DNA of 64,000 nt from positions 175,813 to 239,812 of the forward strand of contig NZ_FAOZ01000005.1 in the NCBI RefSeq assembly GCF_001536285.1. The letters run 5' to 3'. The DNA comes from Parafrankia irregularis. Its GTDB lineage: Bacteria > Actinomycetota > Actinomycetes > Frankiales > Frankiaceae. Below are positions 42,107 through 51,822 of the stretch, piece after piece (the stretch's first letter is position 1; each line of letters opens with the position of its first letter). A program made the position numbers and the translations under genes. The notes under the pieces were generated by a model. The model did no database searches and was not told where the DNA came from. It saw only the letters and a program-made list of their open reading frames with translations.

Positions 42107-42472
42107 GTGAGTGGTCCGTCCGGCTCGGGGGCGCCGGAGGAGCTGCTCACGCTGGTGGACCTGCTCGGCCGGCGGCACGCGCTCGCGGTCTTCTGGTGTC
42201 TTCGCGGCGGCTCGTCCTCGTTTCGGGGGCTGGCCGCGCGGGTGGGTGCGGCTGAGTCCCAGCTCTCCCAGCGGACCCGTGAGCTGCGTGAAGCGGGCCT
42301 GGTGGAGGTGGACGAGGCGGGTGAGTACCGCCTGACCAGCCACGGGCGGCGGCTCCTGGGCGTGCTGGAGCCGCTGGCCGGCTGGGCGCAGGAGTGGACG
42401 TCGCTCAGCCCACGCCAGCGGGTGCCGAAGGGTTCAGCCAGCAGCGCCTCGGACGAGCCCGGCCATCGGTAG
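42107..42472 (+). CDS. HxlR/winged-helix transcriptional regulator
   Basis: The 121-residue protein from GTG 42107 has an HxlR-like winged helix: LLGRRHALAVFWCLRGGSSS, FRGLAARVGAAESQLSQRTR, ELREAGLVEVDEAGEYRLTS, HGRRLLGVLEPL. The initial Cys typical of redox-sensing HxlR proteins is not at the N-terminus; one Cys (FWC) lies in helix 2. It may sense small molecules. Its target is unknown. The gene converges on the LCP gene, and a family 1 repeat sits between them. Confidence 0.82.
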   Translation: MSGPSGSGAPEELLTLVDLLGRRHALAVFWCLRGGSSSFRGLAARVGAAESQLSQRTRELREAGLVEVDEAGEYRLTSHGRRLLGVLEPLAGWAQEWTSLSPRQRVPKGSASSASDEPGHR

Positions 42473-42515
42473 GCGCGGGATCGCGCAAACGAGACAAAAC
42501 GCCGCCTGACGATCA

Positions 42516-42567
42516 GCAAGAAGCGAGGGTTTCGGTTGCCGCAGCAGCCGAAATCCTCATTTCTTGC
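42516..42567 (-). repeat. Dispersed hairpin repeat family 1, copy D
   Basis: This is the best preserved hairpin: GCAAGAAGCGAGGGTTTCGG and CCGAAATCCTCATTTCTTGC arms extend to 24 bp with compensatory changes. It is followed by GGCAAC hexamers (about 42578-42590). It lies between the convergent HxlR and LCP genes. Confidence 0.8.
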
Positions 42568-42624
42568 TTGGCGATAACGGCAACGGCAACCACGGCGGCG
42601 GCCGCGGTACCGGTAGGCCCGGGA

Positions 42625-44253
42625 TCAGTAGGTGCAGTTCGGGGCGGTTGGCGCGGCAGCCTCAGGTGCTGGAGCGGCCGCGCCGGCACTGCCGCCGGCG
42701 TCCGCGGGGGCCTGGGTGCCCGGACCTGTGGCCGCGGCGGAACCGGCGTGCGCGACGGTGGACTGCGCCGCGGCGGACGGTGCGGTCACCGGGGCGTCCG
42801 TGAGGCCGTCGAAGGACGTCCCGAGGATGAGCTGCAGGCCGGTGATGCTGGCGTCGCTTTCCAGGCGTGCGCCCGGCACGAGGGCCTGCAGGGCGGTCGC
42901 CGCGTCCTGCATACCGGCGCCGTAACGGACCCGGGAGGTCACGTAGTTGCTGCTGTCGGTGGTGTTGCCCGCGTTCGTCGCCTGGTAGCCCTTGGCGGTG
43001 AGCTCGTCGACGGCGCCCGCGGCGAGACCGGCGATCTTGGTGCCGTTGAAGACCTGCACGGTCATCGCGGCCGAGCCGGTGCCGGTGGTGGCCACGCCGG
43101 TGGAGCCGCCGAGCGGCGCGATGATCTTCTCAAGGTCTGCGGGGTTGTAGAGCTGCACGGACACTCGCTGGCCGCCGATGAGGATCTCGCCTCGCTCGTT
43201 GCCGCCCTCGGTCGGGCCCGGTGCGTGCGTCGGCAGGGTCTGCATGGCGATGCCGCCGGAGGCGATGCCCGTCAGCCTGCTGGCGAGCTTGCGAAGGTCC
43301 ATGATTTCGGTGCTGTCGTCGAGGGTGAGTGCCCCGGTCGCGGTGCTGATCAGCCCTTCCAGCTTGCTGGGGCTCTTCAGCACCCCACCACCGATGACCT
43401 TGTGGAAGACCGCTCCCATGAACTGCTGCTGGCGGTGGATGCGGTCGAGGTCGCCGCCGGGTAGGCCGTGGCGCTGCCGGACGAACGCGAGGGCCTGCTC
43501 ACCGTTGACGTGCACGGTCCCGGGGCCGCCCACGAAGCCGCTCATCGGGTCGTTCGTGTTGCGGCTGGTGCGGCCGTTCTCGGAGACGTACTCCTTGAAG
43601 GTCGACGGCAGGACGCACACGTCGACGCCCCCGATGGCGTCGGTGATGGCTTTGAAGCCCTCCAGGTCCATCGACACGTAGTGGTCGATGCGCAGGTTGG
43701 TGAGCGATTCGACCGTACGGACGAGCAGCGAGGGCCCGCCGTCGGAGATGGCCGAGTTGAACTTGTTCTTGTGTGCGGCGTGAACCTTGCCGGCGCTGTC
43801 GGTGTACTTGGGGATCTGGACGTACGTGTCACGCGGGAAGGACAGCATGGTCACGGTCTCGTCCTCGCTGAAGTGCACGAGGATCGTGGTGTCGGAGCGC
43901 TGCCCCTCGACGTCGCCGTAGGCTCCGCCGCTGTTCGCCCGGCTGTCGGTGCCGACGATCAGGTAGTTGGTGGCTCCCTCGGTCTGCTCGGGGCGGTCGC
44001 TGCCCAGGCTGAGGTTGACCCTGTCGGTGTTCTCGTTCACGTAGGTGTAGAACGCCCAGCCGCTGGCCGTGACGATGAAGACCAGAACCGACAGGATCCC
44101 CAGGGTCACCCTGGCGAGCCGCGATGACGCGCTGCGTCGCGGAATACCACCAGCACGAAGATCGAACGGAAGCGTCCTCGGACGCCGCTGTGGATCTCGT
44201 GTCGTTCCCGGCAGCCCGCTCAACCCACGGTCTCCCTCCGCCGCCCTGCTCAA
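42625..44253 (-). CDS. LytR-CpsA-Psr (LCP) family cell-wall polymer ligase
   Basis: The 542-residue protein has a cytoplasmic basic N-terminus, one TM helix (about 47-70) and an extracellular LCP domain (about 90-330). The domain shows NYLIVGTDSRA, DTTILVHFSEDETVTMLSFP, RDTYVQIP, an ISDGGPSLLVRTVESLTNLR segment and RQRHGLPGGDLDRIHRQQQF, with the conserved Arg and Asp that bind pyrophosphate lipid. A LytR_C domain (about 400-490; MTVQVFNGTKIAGLA) and an Ala/Pro-rich tail follow. LCP enzymes attach undecaprenyl-linked glycopolymers to peptidoglycan or arabinogalactan-type polymers. It is transcribed alone. Confidence 0.93.
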   Translation of the reverse strand: MSRAAEGDRGLSGLPGTTRDPQRRPRTLPFDLRAGGIPRRSASSRLARVTLGILSVLVFIVTASGWAFYTYVNENTDRVNLSLGSDRPEQTEGATNYLIVGTDSRANSGGAYGDVEGQRSDTTILVHFSEDETVTMLSFPRDTYVQIPKYTDSAGKVHAAHKNKFNSAISDGGPSLLVRTVESLTNLRIDHYVSMDLEGFKAITDAIGGVDVCVLPSTFKEYVSENGRTSRNTNDPMSGFVGGPGTVHVNGEQALAFVRQRHGLPGGDLDRIHRQQQFMGAVFHKVIGGGVLKSPSKLEGLISTATGALTLDDSTEIMDLRKLASRLTGIASGGIAMQTLPTHAPGPTEGGNERGEILIGGQRVSVQLYNPADLEKIIAPLGGSTGVATTGTGSAAMTVQVFNGTKIAGLAAGAVDELTAKGYQATNAGNTTDSSNYVTSRVRYGAGMQDAATALQALVPGARLESDASITGLQLILGTSFDGLTDAPVTAPSAAAQSTVAHAGSAAATGPGTQAPADAGGSAGAAAPAPEAAAPTAPNCTY

Positions 44254-44585
44254 ACAGCGCTTGGGCCGGAAATTCTAGGCGATGCCCGACACGGCAAGAC
44301 CACCCGGTGGTCCCGTCGCCGCTGGTCATCGGTCCACTTGACGTGCGGGGCGGCGTCAGTGGGGCATCGGGTGCGGCATCGGCGCGCTCGTCAGGTCCCC
44401 ACTTTCCCGTCCCGCAACGTTCACCACGTCGTCGGTCGGCTGTCGACGGACAGTCCGCCATGATTGCCACTCTTTTCCCCGCTGGGGGCAACGACGCTGA
44501 CGCCGTGCCGGAGCCGCCGCGCAGGTGGCGCGGATGACGCCCGGGGGCGCGGTGCACGGTGCGGCACCGAGAATGGGGACACTCC

Positions 44586-46265
44586 ATGACCGCACCTGAC
44601 CACCGGACACCTGCCACCGACGCGGGCGAAACTGGTGGGGCGATCGAGGCCGGGTCGCTCGGGTCCGCCGCGATCGGGCGCCGGGCACTGCTGCGCGGTG
44701 GCGCCGTCATCGCGACCGCGGGGACCATGGGCCTGGCTGGCGGGCTCGGCTCGCCGGCCGCGTGGGCCGGCTCAGGTTCGGCTTCGGGTTCGGGCAGCAC
44801 CCCCGGGCAGGTGCTGGGTGGTCGGCCGACCTTCACCTCGGGCATCCAGTCCGGTGAGGTCACCGCCCGCAGCGGTGTGATCTGGGCGCGCTCGGACCGG
44901 CCGGCGCTGATGACCGTCGAGGTGTCCGGGACGGAGTCGTTCCGCTCGGCACGCACGGTGGGCGTGACCCGCCTGACCGACGCGACGGACCGCACCGGCA
45001 TCGTCGCGGTCGACGGTCTGCCCCCGGGCAGCGAGGTGTTCTACCGGGTGAAGCTGACCGCGGCGGACGACCCGCGCCGCGGCGGCGAGACGCTGGTCGG
45101 CCGGTTCCGGACCGCACCGGCTCGCGCCAGGGACGTGTCGCTGGTGTGGACCGGCGACGTCGCCGGGCAGGGATGGGGCATCAACCCGGACCTCGGCGGC
45201 ATGAAGATCTTCGAGACGATGCGCCGGACGTCGCCGGACTTCGCGATCTGCTCCGGTGACTTCGTGTACTCCGACGGCCCGCTCGCCGAGACGGTGACGC
45301 TCGCCGACGGAACGGTGTGGCGCAACCTGGTCATCGACGAGAAGCGCAAGGTCGCCGAGACCCTCGCCGAGTACCGCGGCAACTTCCGCTACAACTTCCT
45401 GGACGCGAACCTGAAGGCGTTCAACCGCGAGGTGCCGTGGCTGTTCCAGTGGGACGACCACGAGACCACGAACAACTGGTACCCCGGCGAGGTCCTCACC
45501 ACGGACACCCGCTACACCGAGAAGCGCGTCGACGTGCTCGCCGCCCGCGCCAAGCAGGCGATGTACGAGTACACCCCGCTGCTGCAGGGCCGCGGCGACC
45601 CGAACGGCCGGATCTACCGGAAGATCTCCTACGGCCCGCTGCTGGACGTCTTCGTCCTGGACATGCGCAGCTACAAGAACGCCAACCCGGACGGCCAGAA
45701 CGACCCCGCGGGTGCGGCGATCCTGGGTGCGACCCAGCGGGACTGGCTCATCGACGGCCTGAAGAAGAGCAAGGCCACGTGGAAGGTCATCGCCAACGAC
45801 CTGCCGATCGGCCTGCTCGTCCCCGACGGCACCGCCATCGAGGGTGTCGCCCAGGGCGCCGCCGGTGCCCCGCTGGGGCGTGAGGTCGAGATCGCTCAGA
45901 TCCTCTCGTCGATCCGCCGCAACAAGGTGCGCAACACCGTGTGGTTCACCGCGGACGTCCACTACACGGCTGCGCACCATTACCACCCGGACCGGGCCGC
46001 GTTCCGCGACTTCGACCCGTTCTGGGAGTTCGTCGCCGGCCCGGCGAACGCCGGCACGTTCGGGCCGAACACTCTCGACTCGACGTTCGGCCCCGAGCAG
46101 GTCTTCGTGAAGGCCCCGCCGGCGGGTCAGTCGAACCTGCCGCCTTCCGCGGGCCTGCAGTTCTTCGGCCGGCTGGCGATCGACGGCCGTTCGCGCGCGT
46201 TGACCGCCCAGCTTGTCGACGTCGCCGGGAACGTCCTCTGGTCGAAGGGCCTGCAGGCCGGCTGA
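44586..46265 (+). CDS. phoD: Tat-exported PhoD-type alkaline phosphatase/phosphodiesterase
   Basis: ATG 44586 gives 559 residues. The twin-arginine signal is IGRRALLRGGAV (about 30-41) followed by a hydrophobic stretch and an Ala-x-Ala cut site near AWAG. A fibronectin-like N-terminal domain leads to the PhoD metallophosphatase core: VWTGDVAGQGWG, ICSGDFVYSDGPL, FQWDDHETTNNWY, VFVLDMRSYKN and WFTADVHYTAAHHYHPD, with Asp/His ligands for calcium and iron. It releases phosphate from phosphodiesters or teichoic-acid-like polymers outside the cell. No Pho box was identified upstream. Confidence 0.94.
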   Translation: MTAPDHRTPATDAGETGGAIEAGSLGSAAIGRRALLRGGAVIATAGTMGLAGGLGSPAAWAGSGSASGSGSTPGQVLGGRPTFTSGIQSGEVTARSGVIWARSDRPALMTVEVSGTESFRSARTVGVTRLTDATDRTGIVAVDGLPPGSEVFYRVKLTAADDPRRGGETLVGRFRTAPARARDVSLVWTGDVAGQGWGINPDLGGMKIFETMRRTSPDFAICSGDFVYSDGPLAETVTLADGTVWRNLVIDEKRKVAETLAEYRGNFRYNFLDANLKAFNREVPWLFQWDDHETTNNWYPGEVLTTDTRYTEKRVDVLAARAKQAMYEYTPLLQGRGDPNGRIYRKISYGPLLDVFVLDMRSYKNANPDGQNDPAGAAILGATQRDWLIDGLKKSKATWKVIANDLPIGLLVPDGTAIEGVAQGAAGAPLGREVEIAQILSSIRRNKVRNTVWFTADVHYTAAHHYHPDRAAFRDFDPFWEFVAGPANAGTFGPNTLDSTFGPEQVFVKAPPAGQSNLPPSAGLQFFGRLAIDGRSRALTAQLVDVAGNVLWSKGLQAG

Positions 46266-46278
46266 CCTGTGCTGGCGT

Positions 46279-46309
46279 CTCGTCGGCGCGGTCAGCCCGC
46301 GCCGACGAG
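46279..46309. terminator. Bidirectional terminator between phoD and the ABC exporter gene
   Basis: A perfect 13-bp inverted repeat (CTCGTCGGCGCGG / CCGCGCCGACGAG) with a 5-nt loop covers the gap between the convergent stops; the last codons of the ABC gene are inside it. Confidence 0.78.
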
Positions 46310-48244
46310 GGTGGGACCGGGCTGGACGGGCAGCTGCCCGGCCTGGTCCCGCTGCCCGGCCTGGTCCCGCTGCCCGGTCTGGTCCCGCTGCTCGAACTGG
46401 GTGCGGTACAGCTCGGCGTACCGACCGCCCGCCGCCAGCAGCTCGGTGTGGTTGCCCCGCTCGACGATCCGGCCGGCCTCGACGACCAGGATCTGGTCGG
46501 CGGAGCGGATGGTCGAGAGCCGGTGGGCGATGACCACGGCGGTGCGGCCCGCGAGGGCCTCGGCGAGCGCTGCCTGCACGGCGGCCTCGGAGGTCGAGTC
46601 CAGGTGCGCGGTCGCCTCGTCCAGCACCACAACTCGGGGCCGGGCGAGCAGCAGGCGTGCGATGGTGAGCCGCTGGCGTTCCCCACCGGAAAGGCGGTAG
46701 CCCCGCTCGCCGACCACCGTGTCCAGCCTGTCGGGAAGCTCCTCGACGAGCTCCGCGAGCCGGGCCCGGCGCAGGACGCCCCAGAGCTCCTCGTCGCCCG
46801 CCTCGGGCCGCGCCAGCAGCAGGTTCGCGCGCACCGTGTCGTGGAAGAGATGGTCGTCCTGGGTGACCATGCCGACGGCCTGGCGCAGCGAGTCCGCGCT
46901 GAGCTCCCGGACGTCGACCCCGGACAGCCGCACCGCGCCCGCGCCCACGTCGTACAGACGCGGGATGAGCTGGGCGATCGTCGACTTGCCCGCGCCCGAC
47001 GACCCGACCAGGGCGATCATCTGACCGGGTTCCGCCCGCAGGGACACGCCGTGGAGCACCTCGGCGCCGCCGCGCTCGTCGAGGACGGCGACCTCCTCCA
47101 ACGAGGCCAGGGAGACGGCCTCGGCGGTCGGGTAGGCGAAGTCGACCTCGTCGAACTCCACGCTGACCGGCCCGTCGGGCACCGGCCGCGCGTTCGGCGA
47201 CTCGACGATGAGCGGCGCCAGATCGAGGATCTCGAAGACCCGCTCGAAGCTCACCAGCGCGCTCATGATCTCGACACGGGCGTTGGCCAGGGCGGTGAGC
47301 GGTGCGTACAGCCGGGTCAGCAGCAGGGCGAGCGCGACAACCGCGCCCGGCTCCAGGTCGCCCCGCAGCGCGCGGTACCCGCCGAGCCCGTAGACGAGTG
47401 CCAGCGCGAGCGCCGACACCAGCGTGAGCGCCGACAGGAACACCCACTGGAGCATCGCGGAACGTACGCCGATGTCGCGCACCCGGCGGGCCCTGCGGGC
47501 GAACTGGGCGGATTCCTCCGCGGGCCGCCCATACAGCTTCACGAGGGTGGCGCCTGGGGCGGAGAAGCGTTCCGTCATGCGCGAGCCCATGGCCGCGTTG
47601 TGGTTGGCCGCCTCGAGCTCCAGCCCGGCCAGCCGGGAACCCATCCGCCGCGCGGGCAGGACGAACACCGGAAGCAGAATGAGCGCGCACAGCGTGACCT
47701 GCCAGGAGAGGCTGACCATCACCACGAGCGTGAGCAGCAGTGACACCAGGTTGCCGACAACGCCGGAAAACGTGTCGCTGAATGCCCGTTGAGCACCGAT
47801 GACGTCGTTGTTCAACCGGCTGACCAGGGCGCCGGTCCTGGTCCGAGTGAAAAACGCGACCGGCATTCGCTGCACGTGGTCGAAGACGGCGGTGCGCAGG
47901 TCGAGGATCAGCCCCTCGCCAATGCCCGCGGACAGCCAGCGGTTGAGGATTCCGAGCCCGGCCTCGACCACCGCGATCGCGGCGATCACCAGGGCCAGGA
48001 GCACGACCACCCGGGGACGCGACCCGTCCACGATGGCGGTGACGACCCGGCCGGCGAGGACCGGTGTGACGACCGCCAGGACAGCCATCGCGACACTCGT
48101 CACCAGAAAGCAGCCCAGCCTGCGCCGGTGCGGCGCCGCGAAGCCCGCGATGCGGCGAACGGTGGCGCGGGAGAACGGCCGCCGTTCCCGCTGTGCGTGC
48201 ATCATCGAGTACATCGAGTGCCAGGCCGTGGACTCCAGGCTCAT
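46292..48244 (-). CDS. MsbA-like ABC exporter (fused membrane and ATPase domains)
   Basis: ATG 48244 (MSLESTAWHSMYSMM) matches the N-terminus of related actinobacterial exporters; in-frame ATGs at 48292 and 48397 extend into less plausible sequence. The 650-residue product has six helices (about 45-300) and an ATPase domain: Walker A GSSGAGKST, Q-loop VTQDDHLFHDTV, signature LSGGERQRL, Walker B VVVLDEATAHLDS and H-loop IAHRLSTI. The C-terminus has three DQTGQR/DQAGQR repeats. It is a homodimer-type lipid or drug exporter; the substrate is unknown. Confidence 0.92.
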   Translation of the reverse strand: MSLESTAWHSMYSMMHAQRERRPFSRATVRRIAGFAAPHRRRLGCFLVTSVAMAVLAVVTPVLAGRVVTAIVDGSRPRVVVLLALVIAAIAVVEAGLGILNRWLSAGIGEGLILDLRTAVFDHVQRMPVAFFTRTRTGALVSRLNNDVIGAQRAFSDTFSGVVGNLVSLLLTLVVMVSLSWQVTLCALILLPVFVLPARRMGSRLAGLELEAANHNAAMGSRMTERFSAPGATLVKLYGRPAEESAQFARRARRVRDIGVRSAMLQWVFLSALTLVSALALALVYGLGGYRALRGDLEPGAVVALALLLTRLYAPLTALANARVEIMSALVSFERVFEILDLAPLIVESPNARPVPDGPVSVEFDEVDFAYPTAEAVSLASLEEVAVLDERGGAEVLHGVSLRAEPGQMIALVGSSGAGKSTIAQLIPRLYDVGAGAVRLSGVDVRELSADSLRQAVGMVTQDDHLFHDTVRANLLLARPEAGDEELWGVLRRARLAELVEELPDRLDTVVGERGYRLSGGERQRLTIARLLLARPRVVVLDEATAHLDSTSEAAVQAALAEALAGRTAVVIAHRLSTIRSADQILVVEAGRIVERGNHTELLAAGGRYAELYRTQFEQRDQTGQRDQAGQRDQAGQLPVQPGPTLVGAG

Positions 48245-49052
48245 CGACAACACCACCTTGTCCGCGTCGAGATCCAGCTCTGTCGCAGGCATGGAAGCAC
48301 GCCGTACCGACAGTTTCGTGTGCCCACGCGGCCGCCTCGGACGGCCGATCCCGGCCACGTGCGGCGACAGTAAGACCTCAACCGAGCTTGAGGTCAAACG
48401 CTTTTCGGGCCGGGACCGGCCAGGACGGACCGGGCAGACCTGGATGCGGAGCCGGCGGCTCGGGCGCAGGCCGAGGCCGAAGCGCGGGCGAGCCCGGCCC
48501 GCGCGCAGGCGGGACGTCGGGTGCGTGCCGGCGGAACCGGAGAAGCCGTCCGCGGCGACCGAAAGGCCTGCGTATTAACTGACCACCGGTCCGTCAACGG
48601 CCTGCTTGCCGACAAATTACGACAGAAAAGATGAACGGCCACAGACGCGGAAAAAGGCCGGTGCGACACGTCCGCGAGCCACAGCCGAGAAGGCGGTGGC
48701 GACAGGCGGAAGGCAACTGCCGAAGCGGGCCGCCGCAGCGATTCCGGGCATTAGAAGCCATGGGCGCGACTGTGCCTTATATCGTCGACTCGGACCTGCG
48801 GCGTCCCTGACCGTGCACCGTGAGACGGAAAGGCTCACTGTCGATGCCACCGGGAAAGCGGGGACGAAGACGCACGAGAAGGGCGTCGAAGAAGGTGCGA
48901 ACCCGGCGGGGGAAACACGGCCGGGGCGGGAGTCGACGGTGCGGCCGGTGGCCGCTCCGCCCGTCCGGGGCGGATCGGGGAAGGGACAGCGAAGGAGTGT
49001 GCCCGGTCGCCGTTGACCGGACGACGTCCCTCATACCGCGGAAACGACCCGC
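48245..49052. other. Intergenic region with repeat family 2
   Basis: It should include the promoter of the ABC exporter gene. Open frames here are unconvincing. The only clear structure is the second copy of repeat family 2 at 48772-48838. Confidence 0.45.
48772..48838. repeat. Dispersed repeat family 2, copy 2
   Basis: ATCGTCGACTCGGACCTGCG and the following GTCCCTGACCGTGCACCGTG match copy 1 (21457-21496) with one base different in about 40. The outer arms have partly decayed here (GTGCCTT / AAAGGCTCAC). Confidence 0.78.
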
Positions 49053-49325
49053 TCAGGCGATGCGCATCGCTCGCTCGGGCTTCAGCGGAACAACCCGCAG
49101 CGTGGACACCGGATGATCAGCCATCCAGGCGACGTCGGCCTCGGTGACCCGCATCCGGCGGGCCAGCTCGGCCGTGGTCGACCCATCCTCAAGAGCCTGC
49201 CTGATCGCGGCGGCCCGGACACCGCGTAGCGCGGAACGCTGTTGGCTCGCCGTCCACATGAGCTGGTCGGCGAGCGCTGCCCGTTCGACCGGGTCGGCCA
49301 CTTGCATTACGTCGTCACAGGTCAC
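49053..49325 (-). CDS. Small helix-turn-helix protein
   Basis: From GTG 49325 the product has 90 residues: a helical N-terminal part (VADPVERAALADQLMWTASQ), then RGVRAAAIRQALEDGSTTAE, LARRMRVTEADVAWMADHP. This is a simple HTH like those of sigma-region-4 or MerR-lacking-wing small regulators. The frame continues upstream to 49535 with Cys-rich, non-protein-like sequence. No ribosome site is seen, so a leaderless mRNA or a start at ATG 49307 is possible. Function is unknown. Confidence 0.55.
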   Translation of the reverse strand: MTCDDVMQVADPVERAALADQLMWTASQQRSALRGVRAAAIRQALEDGSTTAELARRMRVTEADVAWMADHPVSTLRVVPLKPERAMRIA

Positions 49326-49900
49326 GGTGATAGATGGTTGCGTGTATGGGAAGTCTTGGCAACACCCCGGGCAACAGTGATTGCGTAGAACCGGGCTGGC
49401 GGCGTGAAGCACCCTCGGCCCATCTACGGTCAGTACACAAATGCAACCGTGCGTACGCGCGATTTTCGGGCGTGGTGGTACTCGACCGCCGGCAGCTACC
49501 CGGCACCGGCATCCAGCCACAAGAGCCCGAGGCACTGAACCTCAATGTGATGAGGGCGACGTGACGACAGCGTCGGATGAAGGCAAAGCGCGAAGGCGAC
49601 AGCGCGGCGGCAGCGGTACTGACATCAGGCGCGGACCGCGGGAAGCCAGCGGCGAGGCTGCCACGCGGGGCACGTCCGACCCCGCCCTTCGAGCAGGGTA
49701 CCGATGCACGGACCACCACCACCGCGGGATGGATTATTTTCGCCCGACACACCGGTTCACGACTGACCCATGCCAGATGAGTGGCCCTACACCGGACATT
49801 CATTCGCCGGAGCGAGAGCCAGCCGCAGGCACGGCAGCCGGATCACCCGCCGGCCGCCGCCGCCGGCAGCTGGCCGCCGCCCCACGCCCCGGCACGCCAC
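49326..49900. other. Intergenic region, nothing identified
   Basis: Short overlapping frames on both strands have no recognisable protein character. I see no RNA gene, repeat or hairpin worth naming. Confidence 0.35.
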
Positions 49901-50368
49901 TCAGTTCTCCGGAGTGACCCCGAACCAGGACACCACCTGCCCGCCGAACTTCAGATCACCGTCAATCTTGATCTTGCGAGTGAGGAAGAGCTTGGCCGCG
50001 TTCGCCTGACCGGTGACCACGCGAACCAGGCGGACCCGATCCGTGCGCACGGTAACGGTGCGATCGTCAGCCGGCACGGCGCCGCCGGGCGGATCGATGG
50101 TGAGCTCGCACACCGCGGCACGGATGGACAGCGCGAAAACCCGAGTCACACCGCCCGGGCCACCGCCGAGCTCGAACTGGACCAGTGCGTCCTCGCCCCC
50201 GGCCTTCTCGGGCTGGAAGCTGTCGCGCATCCGCGCGAACAGCTCGTCGAGGACGGCGTCCCCGCGCTGCCCCCGCAGGAGCTCCTCGGTCTGGGACTCC
50301 GACAGCGAGGCCAGCCGGTCCACCAGGGTGGCCGGGTCGGCAGCTAGATCAACAGATGGATCGGACAT
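49901..50368 (-). CDS. SCP2 sterol-carrier-like domain protein
   Basis: ATG 50368 has AGGGAG 6 nt upstream; the frame open to 50527 is not needed. The 155-residue protein has an N-terminal helical part (ATLVDRLASLSESQTEELLR) and a single SCP2-like domain: VLDELFARMRDSFQPEKAGG, ALVQFELGG, RVFALSIRAAVCELTIDPPG, then KLFLTRKIKIDGDLKFGGQV at the C-terminus. SCP2 domains bind lipids or acyl-CoA in a hydrophobic cavity. The partner is unknown. Confidence 0.82.
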   Translation of the reverse strand: MSDPSVDLAADPATLVDRLASLSESQTEELLRGQRGDAVLDELFARMRDSFQPEKAGGEDALVQFELGGGPGGVTRVFALSIRAAVCELTIDPPGGAVPADDRTVTVRTDRVRLVRVVTGQANAAKLFLTRKIKIDGDLKFGGQVVSWFGVTPEN

Positions 50369-50880
50369 GGTGGCTCCCTGATGCCGCGCCGATGCGGGTC
50401 GCCGGCCAGATGCCGGTACGCCCCATAATGTCGCGCCCCTCGGACGATCCGATCGGCCCCCTGTCACCCAGAAGAGCCACTCGCGGGCCCGATCAACACC
50501 TACGCCATAATTTTCTCTGTTCAGCATGATGTACGCCGAAGTATCGGTCGGCGGTCGGTGATCGCGGGACGCCTGCCGGCCCCAGGCTCCTGGGAGACGC
50601 CAGCCGCCCCGAGAGACGCCTCAGGCGCCTCAGGTGCCTCGGAAGGACGTCAGACGGACATCGGGAGGACATCGGATGCTCGGGCCGGCACGGATGCACG
50701 GAGTGCCGGAACGCCTACCGGGCACCTCCGGGCGGATCCGTCCGCAGGTCGGCCGGTGATCGGGCACCGCGCAGCCGGTGGCCGGCGGTCAGCGGCTCCC
50801 GGCATGCCACACGAATGCCCTCGAACCGGCATGTGGTTACCTCTTAGCAGCGCCAGCCGGGGTACGGGAGCGAGGATGCC
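50369..50880. other. Divergent intergenic region upstream of parA-like gene
   Basis: This lies between the SCP2 gene (minus) and the ParA-like gene (plus). It contains short GCCTCAGG-type direct repeats around 50620-50645 and no convincing gene. Confidence 0.35.
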
Positions 50881-51822
50881 GTGAAAGTCGTGGCAGTCGT
50901 CAACTACAAGGGTGGGGTAGGAAAGACGACACTCACCGCCAACATCGGCGCGGACATAGCCCGGTGGGGAAAGCGCGTACTGATGATCGACCTCGATCCG
51001 CAGGCGAGTCTCACTTTCTCCTTCTACCGCCCCGACGAATGGCGTGCGAATCTCGCTGACGACCGGACCATCAAGGAGTGGTTCGAGGCGTGGCGCGGCG
51101 AGGCCTATGTCCCGCACCTCTCGCCGTTCATCACCTCACCGCCGGTGGTCAACTCGGCCATCAGTTACAACGGCGGCGCGCTCGGGCTGGTCGCGTCCCA
51201 TCTCTCCCTCGGGGACGTGGAGATGAACCTGGCCGCCCGGCTGGGGGGCGCGCAGGCCCAGCGGTCCACCCGGTACTACTTCGACGTCTATCAGCGGCTC
51301 GTCACCGGCCTGGCAACGCTGCACCCGCACGACTACGACCTGGTTCTCATCGACTGCCCACCGAACTTCGGTGTCATCACCCGCACCGCGATCGCCGCCT
51401 GCGACCACCTGCTGATCCCGGCGCGGCCGGACGAGCTGTCGACCCTGGGTATCGAGCATCTCCTCAGCCGGCTGCACCGCTTCACCTGGGAGTACAACCG
51501 GGTGGCCGGGCTGCAGTCGGACCGGCATCCGGAGGTCAAAAGGCTCGACCCGCGGATTCTGGGCATCGTCTTCACCATGGTGCAGTACTACGGCGGCCAG
51601 CCCATCAACGCCATGCAGCCGCACATCGACCTGGTACGCAGCCTCGATGTCCCGGTTTTCGAGGCAATGGTCCGGGAGAGCAACACCTACTTCGCCGGAG
51701 CGGCCGGTACGCGGCTGCCCGTGGTACTTTCCGAGCGCATACCCCGGGCGCTGGCGGTGGAGTTGCGCGCCCTTGTCGACGAGTTCCTGCGGCGGATCGG
51801 GGCGGCGAACCGTGGGTACTGA
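50881..51822 (+). CDS. ParA-family ATPase
   Basis: GTG 50881 gives 313 residues. The deviant Walker A is VNYKGGVGKTTLTANIGADI (residues 7-26), then MIDLDPQASLTFSF (A' motif) and LVLIDCPPNFGVITRTAIAA (Walker B region). C-terminal helices carry LGIVFTMVQYYGG. It is a cytoplasmic ParA/Soj-type ATPase that forms ATP-dependent dimers on DNA to position a cargo. No ParB (no ParB/RepB HTH nuclease-like domain) is adjacent; instead the next gene overlaps it by 11 bp and encodes a SAP/Rho-N-like protein. It may be a plasmid- or element-type partition system. Confidence 0.9.
   Translation: MKVVAVVNYKGGVGKTTLTANIGADIARWGKRVLMIDLDPQASLTFSFYRPDEWRANLADDRTIKEWFEAWRGEAYVPHLSPFITSPPVVNSAISYNGGALGLVASHLSLGDVEMNLAARLGGAQAQRSTRYYFDVYQRLVTGLATLHPHDYDLVLIDCPPNFGVITRTAIAACDHLLIPARPDELSTLGIEHLLSRLHRFTWEYNRVAGLQSDRHPEVKRLDPRILGIVFTMVQYYGGQPINAMQPHIDLVRSLDVPVFEAMVRESNTYFAGAAGTRLPVVLSERIPRALAVELRALVDEFLRRIGAANRGY

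Noticed and set aside
44772-47690. A 972-codon minus-strand frame across phoD and the ABC exporter
   Set aside because: It runs through two clearly real genes in another frame and has no domain of its own.
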